From Solibacillus sp. FSL H8-0523 (GTDB taxonomy: Bacteria; Bacillota; Bacilli; Bacillales_A; Planococcaceae), in assembly GCF_038051985.1 (NCBI RefSeq), contig NZ_CP150291.1, positions 2,294,001 to 2,358,000 on the forward strand: a stretch of DNA of 64,000 nucleotides, read 5' to 3'. Position 1 is the stretch's first letter. Each line of letters opens with the position of its first letter. A program made the translations under genes and the position numbers. Shown here one piece after another: positions 1 through 9,544 of this stretch. The notes under the pieces were generated by a model, which searched no databases, had not been told where the DNA came from, and saw only the letters and a list, made by a program, of their open reading frames with translations.

Positions 1-999
1 ATAACCTAAATCTTGTACATGAATCGGTAGTAAATACGCTAAAACCCCTTGTGAAAACATTAGGAAAAACGCGCCGCCATAGGATTTGATAATTCCTAGG
101 TTCCACTTAAGCTTTTCTTTCGTGTGCTGTTCTTTCCGTTTTGGTAACGGGAATTTACGTAAAAAGATAAAGAGACCGATTAACAAAATAATCCCGTATA
201 CCGCTACCATACTTAACACGTCTGGTACGGAAACTTTACTTGCTAAAATCCCACTGGATGCAGGTCCAACAATGGCCGCAATCCCAACAAATGACCCTGT
301 CACTGCGCTCCCACTGCCCTGCTCGTTCGCACGACGAATATTCGCTAATAACGTAAAGGCTGCCGGTGTAATAAAGCCACTACTAAACCCGTGAATACAA
401 CGGACAAGTAATAAAATTTCGGGGCTATCTACAAGCTGATAGCAAAGTAACGATAAGGATGATGTGATGAGGCCAAATACTAAAATCCGGAATGCTCCGA
501 TTTTATCCGTAAACACGCCTGAAAAAATATTGCCAAATGTATTCATAAACGAATACAAGCCAACAACAATTCCGGCAATAAACGTCGTTGCCCCAACAGA
601 CAACGCATATGTACTCATAATCGGTAACTGAACAAATAAATCAAAAAACGAAAAGAAAATAATCGCATAGACAAGCCAGTGCGTAGGAAACGGCTTGATG
701 CGCATCCTTTTTTCCATTTTTCGTAGCTTCCGATCCAATAGGAAGTTCCCAAATGGGATAAACGCTACTAAGACGGAAAGCAAGGACCAGCTAACATTCC
801 ATTGAATACGAAGCTGAACAAGAATAATCGCAATGACATAAAGCACGAAAATTCCACCATGCAGGCTGCCGTTCACTGTTACGAATAGCGGTAAATCGGC
901 AAAATATTTTAAAGGCATTGAAATAAATAGTAACGTAATAAGTGAGAGTCCATCGAGTGTTCCCATTATGCGTAAAAACCGTAGTGGATGAATCTTCAT
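1..999 (-). CDS. DUF3817-MFS fusion transporter (C-terminus off window)
   Basis: Reading from the ATG at 999 towards position 1 the frame stays open for 333 codons and runs off the window. Residues 1-100 look like a complete DUF3817 protein: a start MKIHPLRFLRIMGTLDG, three hydrophobic segments, the central NGSLHGG and the ending PFGNFLLDRKLRK. After a short basic linker a second unit starts at about residue 108 and is a Major Facilitator Superfamily transporter, with the cytoplasmic loop motif GNIFSGVFTDKIGAFR near residue 160. A ribosome binding site (AGGAGGAAAA) precedes the ATG. DUF3817 proteins are usually free-standing and of unknown role, so the fusion is odd. The substrate cannot be told. 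The frame was translated by hand. Confidence 0.85.
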   Translation of the reverse strand, partial: MKIHPLRFLRIMGTLDGLSLITLLFISMPLKYFADLPLFVTVNGSLHGGIFVLYVIAIILVQLRIQWNVSWSLLSVLVAFIPFGNFLLDRKLRKMEKRMRIKPFPTHWLVYAIIFFSFFDLFVQLPIMSTYALSVGATTFIAGIVVGLYSFMNTFGNIFSGVFTDKIGAFRILVFGLITSSLSLLCYQLVDSPEILLLVRCIHGFSSGFITPAAFTLLANIRRANEQGSGSAVTGSFVGIAAIVGPASSGILASKVSVPDVLSMVAVYGIILLIGLFIFLRKFPLPKRKEQHTKEKLKWNLGIIKSYGGAFFLMFSQGVLAYLLPIHVQDLGY

Positions 1000-1100
1000 T
1001 TTTTCCTCCTGCTGCGAAAAATCCTCTTTATTATATCATGCCATTTTACTAGTTCTCTACTTGAATGATAAGTATTCTCAAAATATTTGTCTAATATTAC

Positions 1101-1141
1101 AAAAAATGAGCACAATATGCATTTTTCTGCATTGTGCTCAT
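1101..1141 (-). terminator. Intrinsic terminator of dinB
   Basis: The arms ATGAGCACAAT(AT)GCA and TGCATTGTGCTCAT pair, and six A on the plus strand give a U-run on the minus transcript. The dinB stop codon lies inside the hairpin. Confidence 0.8.
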
Positions 1142-2373
1142 GATTTTTTATGGTCTTCTAGAAAATCCTTGCTAAAACTTGTATTGGAGGCAAAGCTTTT
1201 CTTTTTCACGCGGACGCCGCGCTGCACGACACCTTTGCCAAATTTTTTTGCCATTTGGTCTACGAGCTCGACAATCGGTTCATCTTTAATATGCTGCTCA
1301 AAATTAAATAAATTGAGCTGCTGTGTTGATTCCGCTTGATCGACAACATTTGATACGGTAATCCCAATAAGGCGTACGGGTGTTTCATCCCAATGCTGTA
1401 AAAAAAGCTTCCACGCAAGATCAAAAATTTCATCCGCATGCTGGATCGCATTTTTAACGGATTTACTCCGCGTTTGGTTTTGCCACTCAAAATTGCGAAT
1501 TTGAATACTAATCGTTGTCCCGGCTAAGTATTTTACTTTTAAGCGCTCGGCTACACTACGACTTAGCTTTTCAAACGTTTCTTTTAAGATGTAATATTCT
1601 GTTTCATCGCGCGGGAGCGTTGTTGAATTACCGACACTTTTTGTATCAAAAATGGAATTTGGATCCACTTCACGTGGATCTTCTCCGTTTGCACGTTTGT
1701 ACAGGCGCGCACCGTTTTTTCCAAATTCTTTTTGCAATTTACGTTCATCGGCCTTTGCTAAATCGCCAATCGTTTTAATGCCAATCGAATTTAGCTTTTT
1801 CGCCGTACTTTCTCCAACGCCATGCATTTCGATGACTTCCAGTGGCCATAATAATGCTGAAATTTCGCGCTTTCGTAATACGGTAATCCCCATTGGCTTT
1901 TTCATATCTGAAGCCGTTTTTGCTAAAAACTTATTCGGTGCAATCCCAATCGAACATGGCAAATCCAGCTCATGTAAAATGCGTTGTTGCATTTCCTGTG
2001 CAAGTTGTAGTGGATGCAACGTTTTCGAACGCTCTGTCACATCTAAATAGCCCTCATCTATCGACACGGGCTCCACTAAATGTGTATAGCTACGTAAAAT
2101 AGCAAACATCGCCGCACTTGCCGCTCGGTACTTCGCAAAATCAGGTGGTATCAAAATAATGTCCGGACATTTGCGCTTTGCTTCCCCAACAGTCATCGTT
2201 GTATAAATGCCTTGCGCCCGCGCCTCGTACGAACTCGTCACAATAATCCCACGGCGCTCCTTAGCATTACCCGCCACTGCCACAGGCTTCCCCTTAAGCG
2301 AAGGATCATGCGCCTGCTCAACGGATGCATAAAAGCTATTCATATCGATATGAAAAATCACGCGTCCAGCCAT
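1138..2373 (-). CDS. dinB: DNA polymerase IV (Y-family)
   Basis: This is a 411-residue Y-family translesion DNA polymerase. The palm carries the metal-binding motif FHIDMNSFYASVE at the N-terminus and SIDEGYLDVT near residue 105. These supply the acidic residues that hold the two Mg2+ ions. A helix-hairpin-helix-like thumb follows (GVGESTAKKLNSIGI), and then the little-finger domain. The length is close to the usual 350-415. A lysine-rich tail may hold the clamp-binding region; QLNLF at about residue 351 fits a beta-clamp motif (QLxLF). It bypasses damaged bases at low fidelity and is usually part of the SOS or stress response, but I did not identify a LexA box. It stands alone, with a terminator at each side. 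Confidence 0.95.
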   Translation of the reverse strand: MAGRVIFHIDMNSFYASVEQAHDPSLKGKPVAVAGNAKERRGIIVTSSYEARAQGIYTTMTVGEAKRKCPDIILIPPDFAKYRAASAAMFAILRSYTHLVEPVSIDEGYLDVTERSKTLHPLQLAQEMQQRILHELDLPCSIGIAPNKFLAKTASDMKKPMGITVLRKREISALLWPLEVIEMHGVGESTAKKLNSIGIKTIGDLAKADERKLQKEFGKNGARLYKRANGEDPREVDPNSIFDTKSVGNSTTLPRDETEYYILKETFEKLSRSVAERLKVKYLAGTTISIQIRNFEWQNQTRSKSVKNAIQHADEIFDLAWKLFLQHWDETPVRLIGITVSNVVDQAESTQQLNLFNFEQHIKDEPIVELVDQMAKKFGKGVVQRGVRVKKKSFASNTSFSKDFLEDHKKS

Positions 2374-2530
2374 ACGACCACCTCCTTTGCTCTATTTTAG
2401 TACAGATGTTCGTTAGCGGTAAAGTAAACTATTGGTTTCTTCGCAGAGCCATGAAAGAAAAACGTTTAGCGAAAACGACCGCGTAGAATAGGTACTCATC
2501 TAATTTCCTAGTAGAAATAACACTTTTACA

Positions 2531-2572
2531 AAACAATTAGCCACCTACGACATTTACATCGTAGGTGGCTAT
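2531..2572. terminator. Bidirectional hairpin terminator
   Basis: A perfect 12-bp stem (AGCCACCTACGA / TCGTAGGTGGCT) with an 8-base loop lies just beyond the flavoprotein stop. A T-run follows on the plus side and a weaker one (AATTGTTTTG) on the minus side. It separates the flavoprotein gene from dinB. Confidence 0.8.
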
Positions 2573-2581
2573 TTTTAATTG

Positions 2582-4252
2582 TTATTTTTTCACGTGTGCG
2601 GCTACTGGCTCTAATAAATTCGCGTGAATATGATTGGCTGAAATATAACCGAATACCGTTGTTGGTCCTAATGTTGAACCAGGACCTGCATAGACACGGC
2701 CCATCACAGACGCTGAGCAGTTTCCTGTCGCATATAAGCCTTCCACGACTTCACCATTTTTTAGCGCTTGCCCGTATTCATTCGTGACGATACCGCCTTT
2801 AGTACCTAAATCTCCAGGGAAAATCTTCACCGCATAATATGGTGGTTTTTCGATTTTACCTAAGTTCGGATTTTTATAATTTGGATCACCGTAGTAATTG
2901 TCATATGCGGAATTACCACGACCGAAATCTTCGTCCACGCCTTGATCGACAAAGCCATTAAAACGTGCAACCGTTTCACGTAGGCCTTCAAGCTCGATAC
3001 CACAAAGCTTCGCTAAATCTTCAATGGTTTCCGCCTTTTTAATGAACCCTTTATCAATCGCGTCTTTTGGTGTCATGCGTGGGAGCATACTACCAAAAAT
3101 ATATTTATTGCGGTTACGGCTTTCCATAATCAGCCATGATGGAATCGCTTTCCCTGTTGCTTCTTGGCGTTCTAAAATCGCGTGCCCTGCATCAGTATAA
3201 CTTTGTGATTCGTTGAAATAACGCTTGCCTTCTTGATCGACAATGATGCAATGTGGCATCGAGCGCTCGTACACTAAAAACTTGCGTGAGCCGTCTTGGT
3301 CAAGCGTTGCCGGTCCCCACCAAGCATCATCGAGTAAATCCGTATCAAAGCCGTATTTCTCGGCAATCAATAAAATATCCCCTGTATTATCTGGGCTTGC
3401 TGATGTCCAATCTGTTCCAACATTATGATATTTTTTACGTAGCTCTGGATTACGCTCAAAGCCACCGCTCGCTAAAATAACCGCTTTTGTTTGAATAAAA
3501 CCTTTTTCCCCATTATGCTCGACTTCTACACCGACGACTTTCTCATCCTCGAAAATAATATCTTTCAGCGGTGTCGCCAAACGAAGCTTCACGCCCTGTT
3601 CAAGCGCAATTTTAAGAAGTCCTGCCACAAGTCCCGCGCCAATCGATATCGCGCGTTCGCCCTTAATCTTATGTTTAAAGCCCGTTGCAAACATTCCAAC
3701 AACCGTGTTGAAATCCTTGGCATTCGTAAATGCTTTTGGTAATGAGGCCACTTTTCCTGATAACAGTGGGATTGGTGGCTCGATTTCACCAATGCGTAGC
3801 GACTGCTCTAATGCTCCTAATTTCCGCGCATCAAAAATCGCTCCTTCAATCGAGCGTCCGATTTTCCCACCCGGCTGTTCTGGATAATAATCAGGATAAT
3901 GCGTACCTGCTACCCATTTCATCCCTAAGTCCTCTAAATATTTCACCATTACATGCCCATTTTTCACATAGGCCTCTTTCCGTTCACGCGTTGCTGCTGG
4001 TCCATCGTGGGTAATGATGGTATCCATATACAGTAGCGCCTCTTCTTCGCTATCTTGTAAGCCTGCCTTTTTCGATACGTGATTATTTGGAATCCACAAG
4101 CCGCCACCAGAAAGAGCTGAGGAACCGCCCCATGACTTTCCTTTTTCAATCAAAACGGTCTTTAACCCTTTGTTAGCTGCGGTAATCGCAGCCACAATTC
4201 CTCCCGCGCCAGCCCCTACTACGACAACATCAAATTGCTCATTCCACTCCAT
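2582..4252 (-). CDS. FAD-dependent oxidoreductase, 3-ketosteroid dehydrogenase-like
   Basis: This 556-residue flavoprotein belongs to the fumarate reductase/KstD superfamily. The dinucleotide-binding motif VVVGAGAGGIVAA is at residues 10-22 and the acidic ribose-binding residue (LIEKGK) follows. Next comes the FAD loop GGSSALSGGGLWIPNN. The C-terminus carries GLYATGNCSASVMGRVYAGP and then a glycine-rich GSTLGPTTVFGYISA, the usual second flavin contact of this family. Relatives dehydrogenate 3-oxosteroids or reduce fumarate-like acceptors. Here the substrate is unknown and no other steroid gene is adjacent. It is a single gene in a 305-bp upstream gap, which holds no other gene; the terminator of the upstream carrier gene lies at that gap's far end. 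Confidence 0.85.
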   Translation of the reverse strand: MEWNEQFDVVVVGAGAGGIVAAITAANKGLKTVLIEKGKSWGGSSALSGGGLWIPNNHVSKKAGLQDSEEEALLYMDTIITHDGPAATRERKEAYVKNGHVMVKYLEDLGMKWVAGTHYPDYYPEQPGGKIGRSIEGAIFDARKLGALEQSLRIGEIEPPIPLLSGKVASLPKAFTNAKDFNTVVGMFATGFKHKIKGERAISIGAGLVAGLLKIALEQGVKLRLATPLKDIIFEDEKVVGVEVEHNGEKGFIQTKAVILASGGFERNPELRKKYHNVGTDWTSASPDNTGDILLIAEKYGFDTDLLDDAWWGPATLDQDGSRKFLVYERSMPHCIIVDQEGKRYFNESQSYTDAGHAILERQEATGKAIPSWLIMESRNRNKYIFGSMLPRMTPKDAIDKGFIKKAETIEDLAKLCGIELEGLRETVARFNGFVDQGVDEDFGRGNSAYDNYYGDPNYKNPNLGKIEKPPYYAVKIFPGDLGTKGGIVTNEYGQALKNGEVVEGLYATGNCSASVMGRVYAGPGSTLGPTTVFGYISANHIHANLLEPVAAHVKK

Positions 4253-4517
4253 CCAACCACTCCTGTTTACATAATTTTCCGTCTTTAATTCATTTTACAA
4301 AATTTAGTTGAATACGTAAAAGAATTGCTCTTAAACTGGCAATTATTTTAGTTTATGTGAATTTAGGAGGGAGCATTCTCAGATAAATGTCCCATCGAAC
4401 ATGTCCAATCGGTAAAAATGCGCAAACCTTTGCTACATCAGGCTTCATGAGCTACTAATATAAACGGAATCATTTTCTTTTAATCTTTGTAGTACCTATT
4501 AATATATAGATGCTACC

Positions 4518-4550
4518 TAAAAACGCCTGCCTACATTTTGTAGACAGACG
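4518..4550 (-). terminator. Terminator of the AGCS carrier gene
   Basis: A 12-bp stem with two G-U pairs (4524-4535 / 4539-4550) is followed by a U-run on the minus transcript. It lies just after the carrier stop codon at 4558. Confidence 0.75.
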
Positions 4551-4557
4551 CTTTATA

Positions 4558-5976
4558 TTAAATATTTTTACGATCGCGTTCCCAACACTCTGTGTTATCT
4601 AAGCCTTCGATTTCATCCGCATAAAACACTGGGTTTTTTCCGGCTTTCCGCTGAACTAAATAGTTGTCGAGTACTTTCTTCGCGATTTTCCATAACGCTA
4701 AAATCGCAATTAAGTTAATGAACGCCATGATGCCCATAAACACATCCGCTAAATCCCAGACAAGTTGTACTTTGGCAACAGAACCGAAGAACACAAAGCC
4801 GATAACAAGCACACGGAAAGCATTTAACATTACTTTCGATTTTTTAATAAATTCAATATTCGATTCCCCGTAGTAGTAGTTCCCAATTACAGAACTAAAC
4901 GCGAAGAAGAAAATCGTAATCGCAAGTACCGCCCCTGCCCACTCGCCAATACTATCAGAAAGTGACACTTGCGTTAAGTTAATCGACGCCGCTTCTGCAC
5001 TTAAATACGCATCGCTCATTAAGACGATTAATGCGGTAGACGTACAAATAATTAATGTATCAATAAAGACACCTAATGTTTGAATCAATCCCTGTTTTAC
5101 CGGGTGAGACACGTCGGCCGTAGCAGCGGCATTCGGAACAGAACCCATACCCGCCTCATTAGAGAATAGCCCACGTTTAATCCCGTTCATAATCGCAGCA
5201 CCAATCATCCCAGCAAACATTTCCTCCGCACCAAACGCAGATTTAATAATTAAATTAAATACCGCAGGCACTTCCGTAATATTAAGTACGACTACAATTA
5301 GCGCTAAGAAAATATAAAAAATCGCCATAATCGGTACTAAATACGTTGTCACAGAAACAATACGGCGTAAACCACCGAAAATAATAATCCCTGTTAATAC
5401 TGCAAGAATGATCCCCATTAGCGTACGAGACACGCCGAAGCTTTCGTTAAACGCGATGGAAATTGTATTTGCTTGAACGGCGTTGAACACAAAGCCAAAG
5501 CATAATGTAATCGCAACGGCAAAAATAATCCCTGCCCAGCGTTTCTTTAACCCTTTTTCAATATAGTAAGCAGGACCTCCGCGGAATAAGCCGCCCTTGT
5601 CCTTTACTTTATATACTTGCGCTAATGTACTTTCAATAAATGATGATGCAGCACCAATTAGCGCGATACACCACATCCAAAAGATGGCACCTGGACCACC
5701 AAGTGCGATTGCTGTTGCAACACCGGCTACGTTCCCCGTACCGATACGTGATGCCGCACTGATCGTGAATGCTTGGAAAGAGGAAATTCCCTTTTCGCCT
5801 TTTTCGTTGACTGGTGCTTTTTCTACAATGACACGGAACATTTCCGGAATCATGCGGAATTGAACGAATTTTGTTCGAATCGTGAAAAACAAACCAATTC
5901 CAATCAACATGTAGATGAGTAAATACGAATACATAAATGTATTGATTTCTCCCACGATATTTTCGATAAATGACAT
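4558..5976 (-). CDS. Alanine/glycine:cation symporter (AGCS family)
   Basis: This 472-residue integral membrane protein has about ten hydrophobic segments and the AGCS signatures GGLFRGGPAYYIEKGL near residue 110, SRIGTGNVAGVATA near 80 and FSNEAGMGSVPNAAA near 260. Family members carry alanine or glycine inward with Na+ or H+. The longer open frame reaches 6057, but the start at 5976 (MSFIENIVGEIN) is preferred because it follows AAGGGG at a good distance and matches the usual N-terminus. The C-terminal tail is charged and cytoplasmic. The gene stands alone with its own terminator. Which amino acid it carries cannot be read from the sequence. Confidence 0.93.
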   Translation of the reverse strand: MSFIENIVGEINTFMYSYLLIYMLIGIGLFFTIRTKFVQFRMIPEMFRVIVEKAPVNEKGEKGISSFQAFTISAASRIGTGNVAGVATAIALGGPGAIFWMWCIALIGAASSFIESTLAQVYKVKDKGGLFRGGPAYYIEKGLKKRWAGIIFAVAITLCFGFVFNAVQANTISIAFNESFGVSRTLMGIILAVLTGIIIFGGLRRIVSVTTYLVPIMAIFYIFLALIVVVLNITEVPAVFNLIIKSAFGAEEMFAGMIGAAIMNGIKRGLFSNEAGMGSVPNAAATADVSHPVKQGLIQTLGVFIDTLIICTSTALIVLMSDAYLSAEAASINLTQVSLSDSIGEWAGAVLAITIFFFAFSSVIGNYYYGESNIEFIKKSKVMLNAFRVLVIGFVFFGSVAKVQLVWDLADVFMGIMAFINLIAILALWKIAKKVLDNYLVQRKAGKNPVFYADEIEGLDNTECWERDRKNI

Positions 5977-6164
5977 AGTGCTACCCCTTATAAAGTATTT
6001 GATAGTTATTTGATACCCTTTCCTAGTGAATACCATGTAATGCGAAAATAATATCATACTATTGTGGCAAGCATCACTTTTCGATCAAAAACGAGAGAAA
6101 ATGGTATTGGTTTTTCTTTGATGTTAGATATTATAACGTGAATACGTCAATAACTCTACATTTA

Positions 6165-7085
6165 TCAGATTAATACGAATACATAGTAAGCGATAACGAG
6201 TGCGATAATTGGCAGTACCCAAGTTGAAATTTGATACTGGCTTTTCCCTAATTGTCGCCAATGATAGAGCAGAATTGGTAATAGTAATAGGCTCGCGACA
6301 AACAACCCATTTTCCGCGCCAAAATAATATAAACTAACACCTTGCAAAATGGTTGCGTATATATAGAATCCAATACCAAGTATAAATGGTTTCCACTTCT
6401 TCGTGCCATTGAATTTTTCGGTACTTCCAAGTAAGTTAAACTTCAAGCACACAAGTACTGCTGCAGAAACAACTACTCCAAAAATAACGAGTTTCAGGAT
6501 CTCCGAGACAATACGCAACTCTCGTGAAAGCTTTTGCAACTGCGCACTTTCAGCATCCGTTAGTTCATACACTTGCTTTGTCGCTACGTCCATCACAAAC
6601 TGTTCCTGACGTTGATTAATCGTTGTTGCCCAAAATTGTAAATACTGTTTCGCCCCGTCGTCATAAAACAATAGAAAATCCCGACTCGCTGGAGGCAACT
6701 CGTCCCCTTCATACACTCGTGTCGCTTGAATTGTATTATCAGCAATTTGCGCAAGGAACTTTAAATCTTGCGGTGCGATCGTTGTTTTTGATGTGTAATA
6801 CCATTTATCAATATCCTCAATTGGTTCTGCTGATAGATTTGTAAAATAATACGCTTTTTCTAGCGGTGCGGATGATGCTGCATGATTTGGAACAATTGTT
6901 GAATTATTTATGAGCATTGTTAATAACATGAAGATTAATGCAACTGTCGCCATGCCTGTCCCTATCACTTGCAATCGTTGGTAGCGTGCACGCCGTTTTA
7001 TTTTGCTTTTGATGTGCTTGTAACTTTGCGTTTGTTGCTCCAATGTCCTTTTAGGTGCTTGTAATTTTTTGAACTGCTCATCCAT
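6165..7085 (-). CDS. Multi-spanning membrane protein, probable anti-sigma factor
   Basis: The 306-residue protein has a basic cytoplasmic N-terminus of about 40 residues, one membrane segment at about 42-60, an outside domain to about 190, and then four hydrophobic segments to the end. Its start overlaps the end of the ECF sigma factor gene by 8 bp, so the two are co-transcribed and probably translationally coupled. ECF sigma factors are often followed by their membrane-bound inhibitor, and the layout fits that. I do not see the usual zinc-binding HxxxCxxC motif, and the extra membrane segments are unlike the common single-pass anti-sigma factors. The role is inferred from context only. Confidence 0.6.
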   Translation of the reverse strand: MDEQFKKLQAPKRTLEQQTQSYKHIKSKIKRRARYQRLQVIGTGMATVALIFMLLTMLINNSTIVPNHAASSAPLEKAYYFTNLSAEPIEDIDKWYYTSKTTIAPQDLKFLAQIADNTIQATRVYEGDELPPASRDFLLFYDDGAKQYLQFWATTINQRQEQFVMDVATKQVYELTDAESAQLQKLSRELRIVSEILKLVIFGVVVSAAVLVCLKFNLLGSTEKFNGTKKWKPFILGIGFYIYATILQGVSLYYFGAENGLFVASLLLLPILLYHWRQLGKSQYQISTWVLPIIALVIAYYVFVLI

Positions 7086-7578
7086 CTAACTCACCCCTCA
7101 TCCATTTTTGCAGTTGCTTTAGACCGCGCTCGGTATTATTACGTACCTTCGCTTCATTCCAGCCTAAAACTTCAGCCGTTTCCTTAATACTGAGCTCCTC
7201 AATTTTTCGCAGTACGATGGCCGCGCGGTATTCAAATTTCAAATTGGCAATCGCTTCGTATAGTTTTTGTGTATCTTCCTTAGCGTCTACTAATTGCTCA
7301 GGTGTTAATTCAACCGAAACAGGCTGATGGTGCTTTTTAAATGTAATAAATTGAAGTATTTTCTTGCGTTTCATGTCGTCATATACTAAATTCCGCGCAA
7401 TCGTTCGTAGCCATGTCAGCGTGTTGGACTGTTCCCGAAACGCTTGTCTTGCGTTGTGGGCACGTATAAATGTCTCTTGCATTAAATCTTCAGCTAGTGT
7501 TTCGTCAAATGTTAAAAAGTAAATGAATCGATAAATATTATGATGATACCGTGCATAATCCTGTTCTAAATCAAACAT
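7078..7578 (-). CDS. ECF-type RNA polymerase sigma factor
   Basis: This 166-residue sigma-70 family protein has region 2 at about residues 10-75 (AEDLMQETFIRAHN, then TWLRTIARNLVYDDMKRK) and region 4 at about 105-160 with a helix-turn-helix (IEELSIKETAEVLGWNEAKVRNNTERG). No region 3 is present, as expected for the extracytoplasmic-function group. It directs RNA polymerase to a small stress or envelope regulon. The gene overlaps the next membrane-protein gene, the likely inhibitor. Such sigma factors usually control their own promoter; I could not assign that promoter with confidence. Confidence 0.93.
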   Translation of the reverse strand: MFDLEQDYARYHHNIYRFIYFLTFDETLAEDLMQETFIRAHNARQAFREQSNTLTWLRTIARNLVYDDMKRKKILQFITFKKHHQPVSVELTPEQLVDAKEDTQKLYEAIANLKFEYRAAIVLRKIEELSIKETAEVLGWNEAKVRNNTERGLKQLQKWMRGELDG

Positions 7579-7721
7579 ACAGCTCCCCCCTTCCTTACCA
7601 CTTAGACGATTCAGTATTCCATTTTACTCAATTATTGTAAATTATTTTTCGGATTAGAAAAGCACATTTCGCATTTTTATGTATTTCATCGAAAAAAGTT
7701 ATTATTTCCTATCCTCTAAAA

Positions 7722-7774
7722 ACAAAAAACCTAATAAGAAAGGCTTTAAAGGCCCACCTCATCAGGTTTTTCAA
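7722..7774. terminator. Hairpin terminator after SDR gene
   Basis: The outer arms AACCTAATAAG and CTCATCAGGTT pair with two G-U wobbles, and an inner GGCTTTAAAGGCC stem adds to it. A/T runs flank both sides, so it may act in both directions. Confidence 0.7.
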
Positions 7775-7834
7775 AATGTGTAATGAATAATATTAGACGA
7801 TTGACTCCATCAATTGGAAGTACCATACCGTTAA

Positions 7835-8605
7835 TTAGACGTTATATAATGCACCATCAATTGTGTAAGAAGATGAGCTGATATAGCTTGCTTCATCTGA
7901 TAATAAAAATGCGATTAAATTCGCCACTTCTTGCGGCTCGCCGTATCGCTTCATTGGCACTGCCTCATTATACGCAACGCGCGCGGCCTCAGCAGCACCT
8001 GGCGCTACATTTGCTTCAATACTGCGCATCATACGTGTATTAATCACACCTGGATTTACGGTATTAACACGAACATTGAACTCCGCTGCCTCAAGTGCAG
8101 CTACTTTATTTATTCCCATTAATGCGTGCTTTGATGAGTTATATAGCATCATACTTGGTGAACCAATCAAACCAGCTACAGAAGACGTATTGACGATTGC
8201 ACCAGATTTTTGTGCTTTTAAAATTGGTAGCACGTATTTCAAACCGAAAAATGCACCTTTTACATTAATTCCGAAAACAAAGTCAAAATCTTGTTCTGTA
8301 ATGTCTTCAATTGGCTTCGCTGGTCCTTCCACTCCTGCATTATTAGCAAATCCGTCAATACGACCGAATTTTTCAATTGTTTTATCTACATAATTTTTAA
8401 CATCCGCTTCTTTTGAAACATCCGCTTTTACCGCTAAGCCTCGATCACCTAATTGAAGCTCCTCAATAATCGCTTGGGCTGCCTCTTCATTTAAATCAAC
8501 AAGTGTCACTTTCGCCCCTTCACTTGCTAATTTGCGTACAAGCTCTTTACCAATGCCACCCGCAGCACCCGTAACAATCACAACTTTGCCTTCAAATTTC
8601 CCCAT
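7835..8605 (-). CDS. Short-chain dehydrogenase/reductase
   Basis: This 256-residue classical SDR enzyme has the cofactor motif TGAAGGIGKEL near residue 13, an acidic residue after beta-2 (VDLNEE) that favours NAD over NADP, the NNAG motif near 90, the catalytic serine in NTSSVAG near 140 and the YNSSK catalytic pair near 155. The C-terminus SSSSYTIDGALYNV is the typical SDR end. The substrate is not evident; sugars, steroids and acyl chains are all used by close families. The ATG at 8605 is chosen over the TTG one codon upstream because AAGGGAG lies eight bases before it. It is a single gene. Confidence 0.9.
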   Translation of the reverse strand: MGKFEGKVVIVTGAAGGIGKELVRKLASEGAKVTLVDLNEEAAQAIIEELQLGDRGLAVKADVSKEADVKNYVDKTIEKFGRIDGFANNAGVEGPAKPIEDITEQDFDFVFGINVKGAFFGLKYVLPILKAQKSGAIVNTSSVAGLIGSPSMMLYNSSKHALMGINKVAALEAAEFNVRVNTVNPGVINTRMMRSIEANVAPGAAEAARVAYNEAVPMKRYGEPQEVANLIAFLLSDEASYISSSSYTIDGALYNV

Positions 8606-8821
8606 CAAATACGCTCCCTTATATGAAAAATAGTTGATTGCTTACATTTTAATTATGCCACTTTTTCTATAAATAATTATAACCTATACAAAAATTAGAA
8701 CGAAAACTAGCGTACCTAATTTAATGTTAAAATAAGTAAAGAGATTGTGAAGTAAGTGGTGTTCTTAAACTGAAAACGAAGCAGAAGAATTGAAGAAAAA
8801 ATAATCATTAGGAGGAGTTAT

Positions 8822-9244
8822 ATGCACCCAACAGAAGTTATAGAGTTTATGGTTGTAGGGGGTGTCGTTGCTGTGATTATAATTATTTCATTTATTTTAA
8901 AAGGTAATTGGCGAAAGTTTGGATGGGCATTAGCCTTAGTCATTCTTTTAGCATACTGCGTACTTTTTATTGCTCGTCCTTATTGGATTGATGCACAAAT
9001 TGAGAGAAAAGTTGAAATGTTAGAGCCATATTTAGAACAACAGTATCCAAACAAAGAATGGACGATTACAACGGTTCCTCATCGAGAAGATGGTTACAAG
9101 CACCTTAATCCCTATTATATTGGAGTAATTTTCGAAAACGAACCCGAAGTTACTTATCATTATTGGGTAGATAAGAATAACATCAAAATTGGTTATTCGA
9201 CAAACAAAAGTTTAGACGAATTAAACTATAAAGAAAGTGAATAA
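8822..9244 (+). CDS. Membrane protein of unknown function
   Basis: The 140-residue product has two hydrophobic segments (about 8-26 and 33-52) and then a soluble domain of some 85 residues, probably outside the cell. The soluble part is rich in aromatic and acidic residues (EPEVTYHYWVDKNN). I do not recognise the family. A clear GGAGGAG sits just before the ATG and a strong terminator follows at 9330, so it is a well-formed single gene. It lies divergently from the SDR gene. Confidence 0.75.
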   Translation: MHPTEVIEFMVVGGVVAVIIIISFILKGNWRKFGWALALVILLAYCVLFIARPYWIDAQIERKVEMLEPYLEQQYPNKEWTITTVPHREDGYKHLNPYYIGVIFENEPEVTYHYWVDKNNIKIGYSTNKSLDELNYKESE

Positions 9245-9329
9245 GCCAATGTTTTAACAACATTGTGGTTATGCACTGTTTTACTAACGGAAGTTTTAGT
9301 TGAAAAAGAGGTCATTACAATTCACAACA

Positions 9330-9357
9330 AAAGGAGCTTGGTTATCCAAGCTCCTTT
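9330..9357 (+). terminator. Terminator of 8822-9244
   Basis: AAAGGAGCTTGG and CCAAGCTCCTTT form a perfect 12-bp stem with a four-base loop. The rest of the 300-bp gap to 9545 shows no gene. Confidence 0.8.
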
Positions 9358-9544
9358 ATTGTGTTATTTCTCTTGTTAATTACCGTATTAATTATAATGT
9401 CAAATTTACATCAATAAGGGTTCTATTTTAACTGTTTTTTTATGTTTTGTACTCCAGAACCGAACCCATTACTTCAAAACGGCTGTATTTCTTTTCTACA
9501 AATTGTTTTAACGACTGCGATTACTTAATAGAAATAACTAAAGT

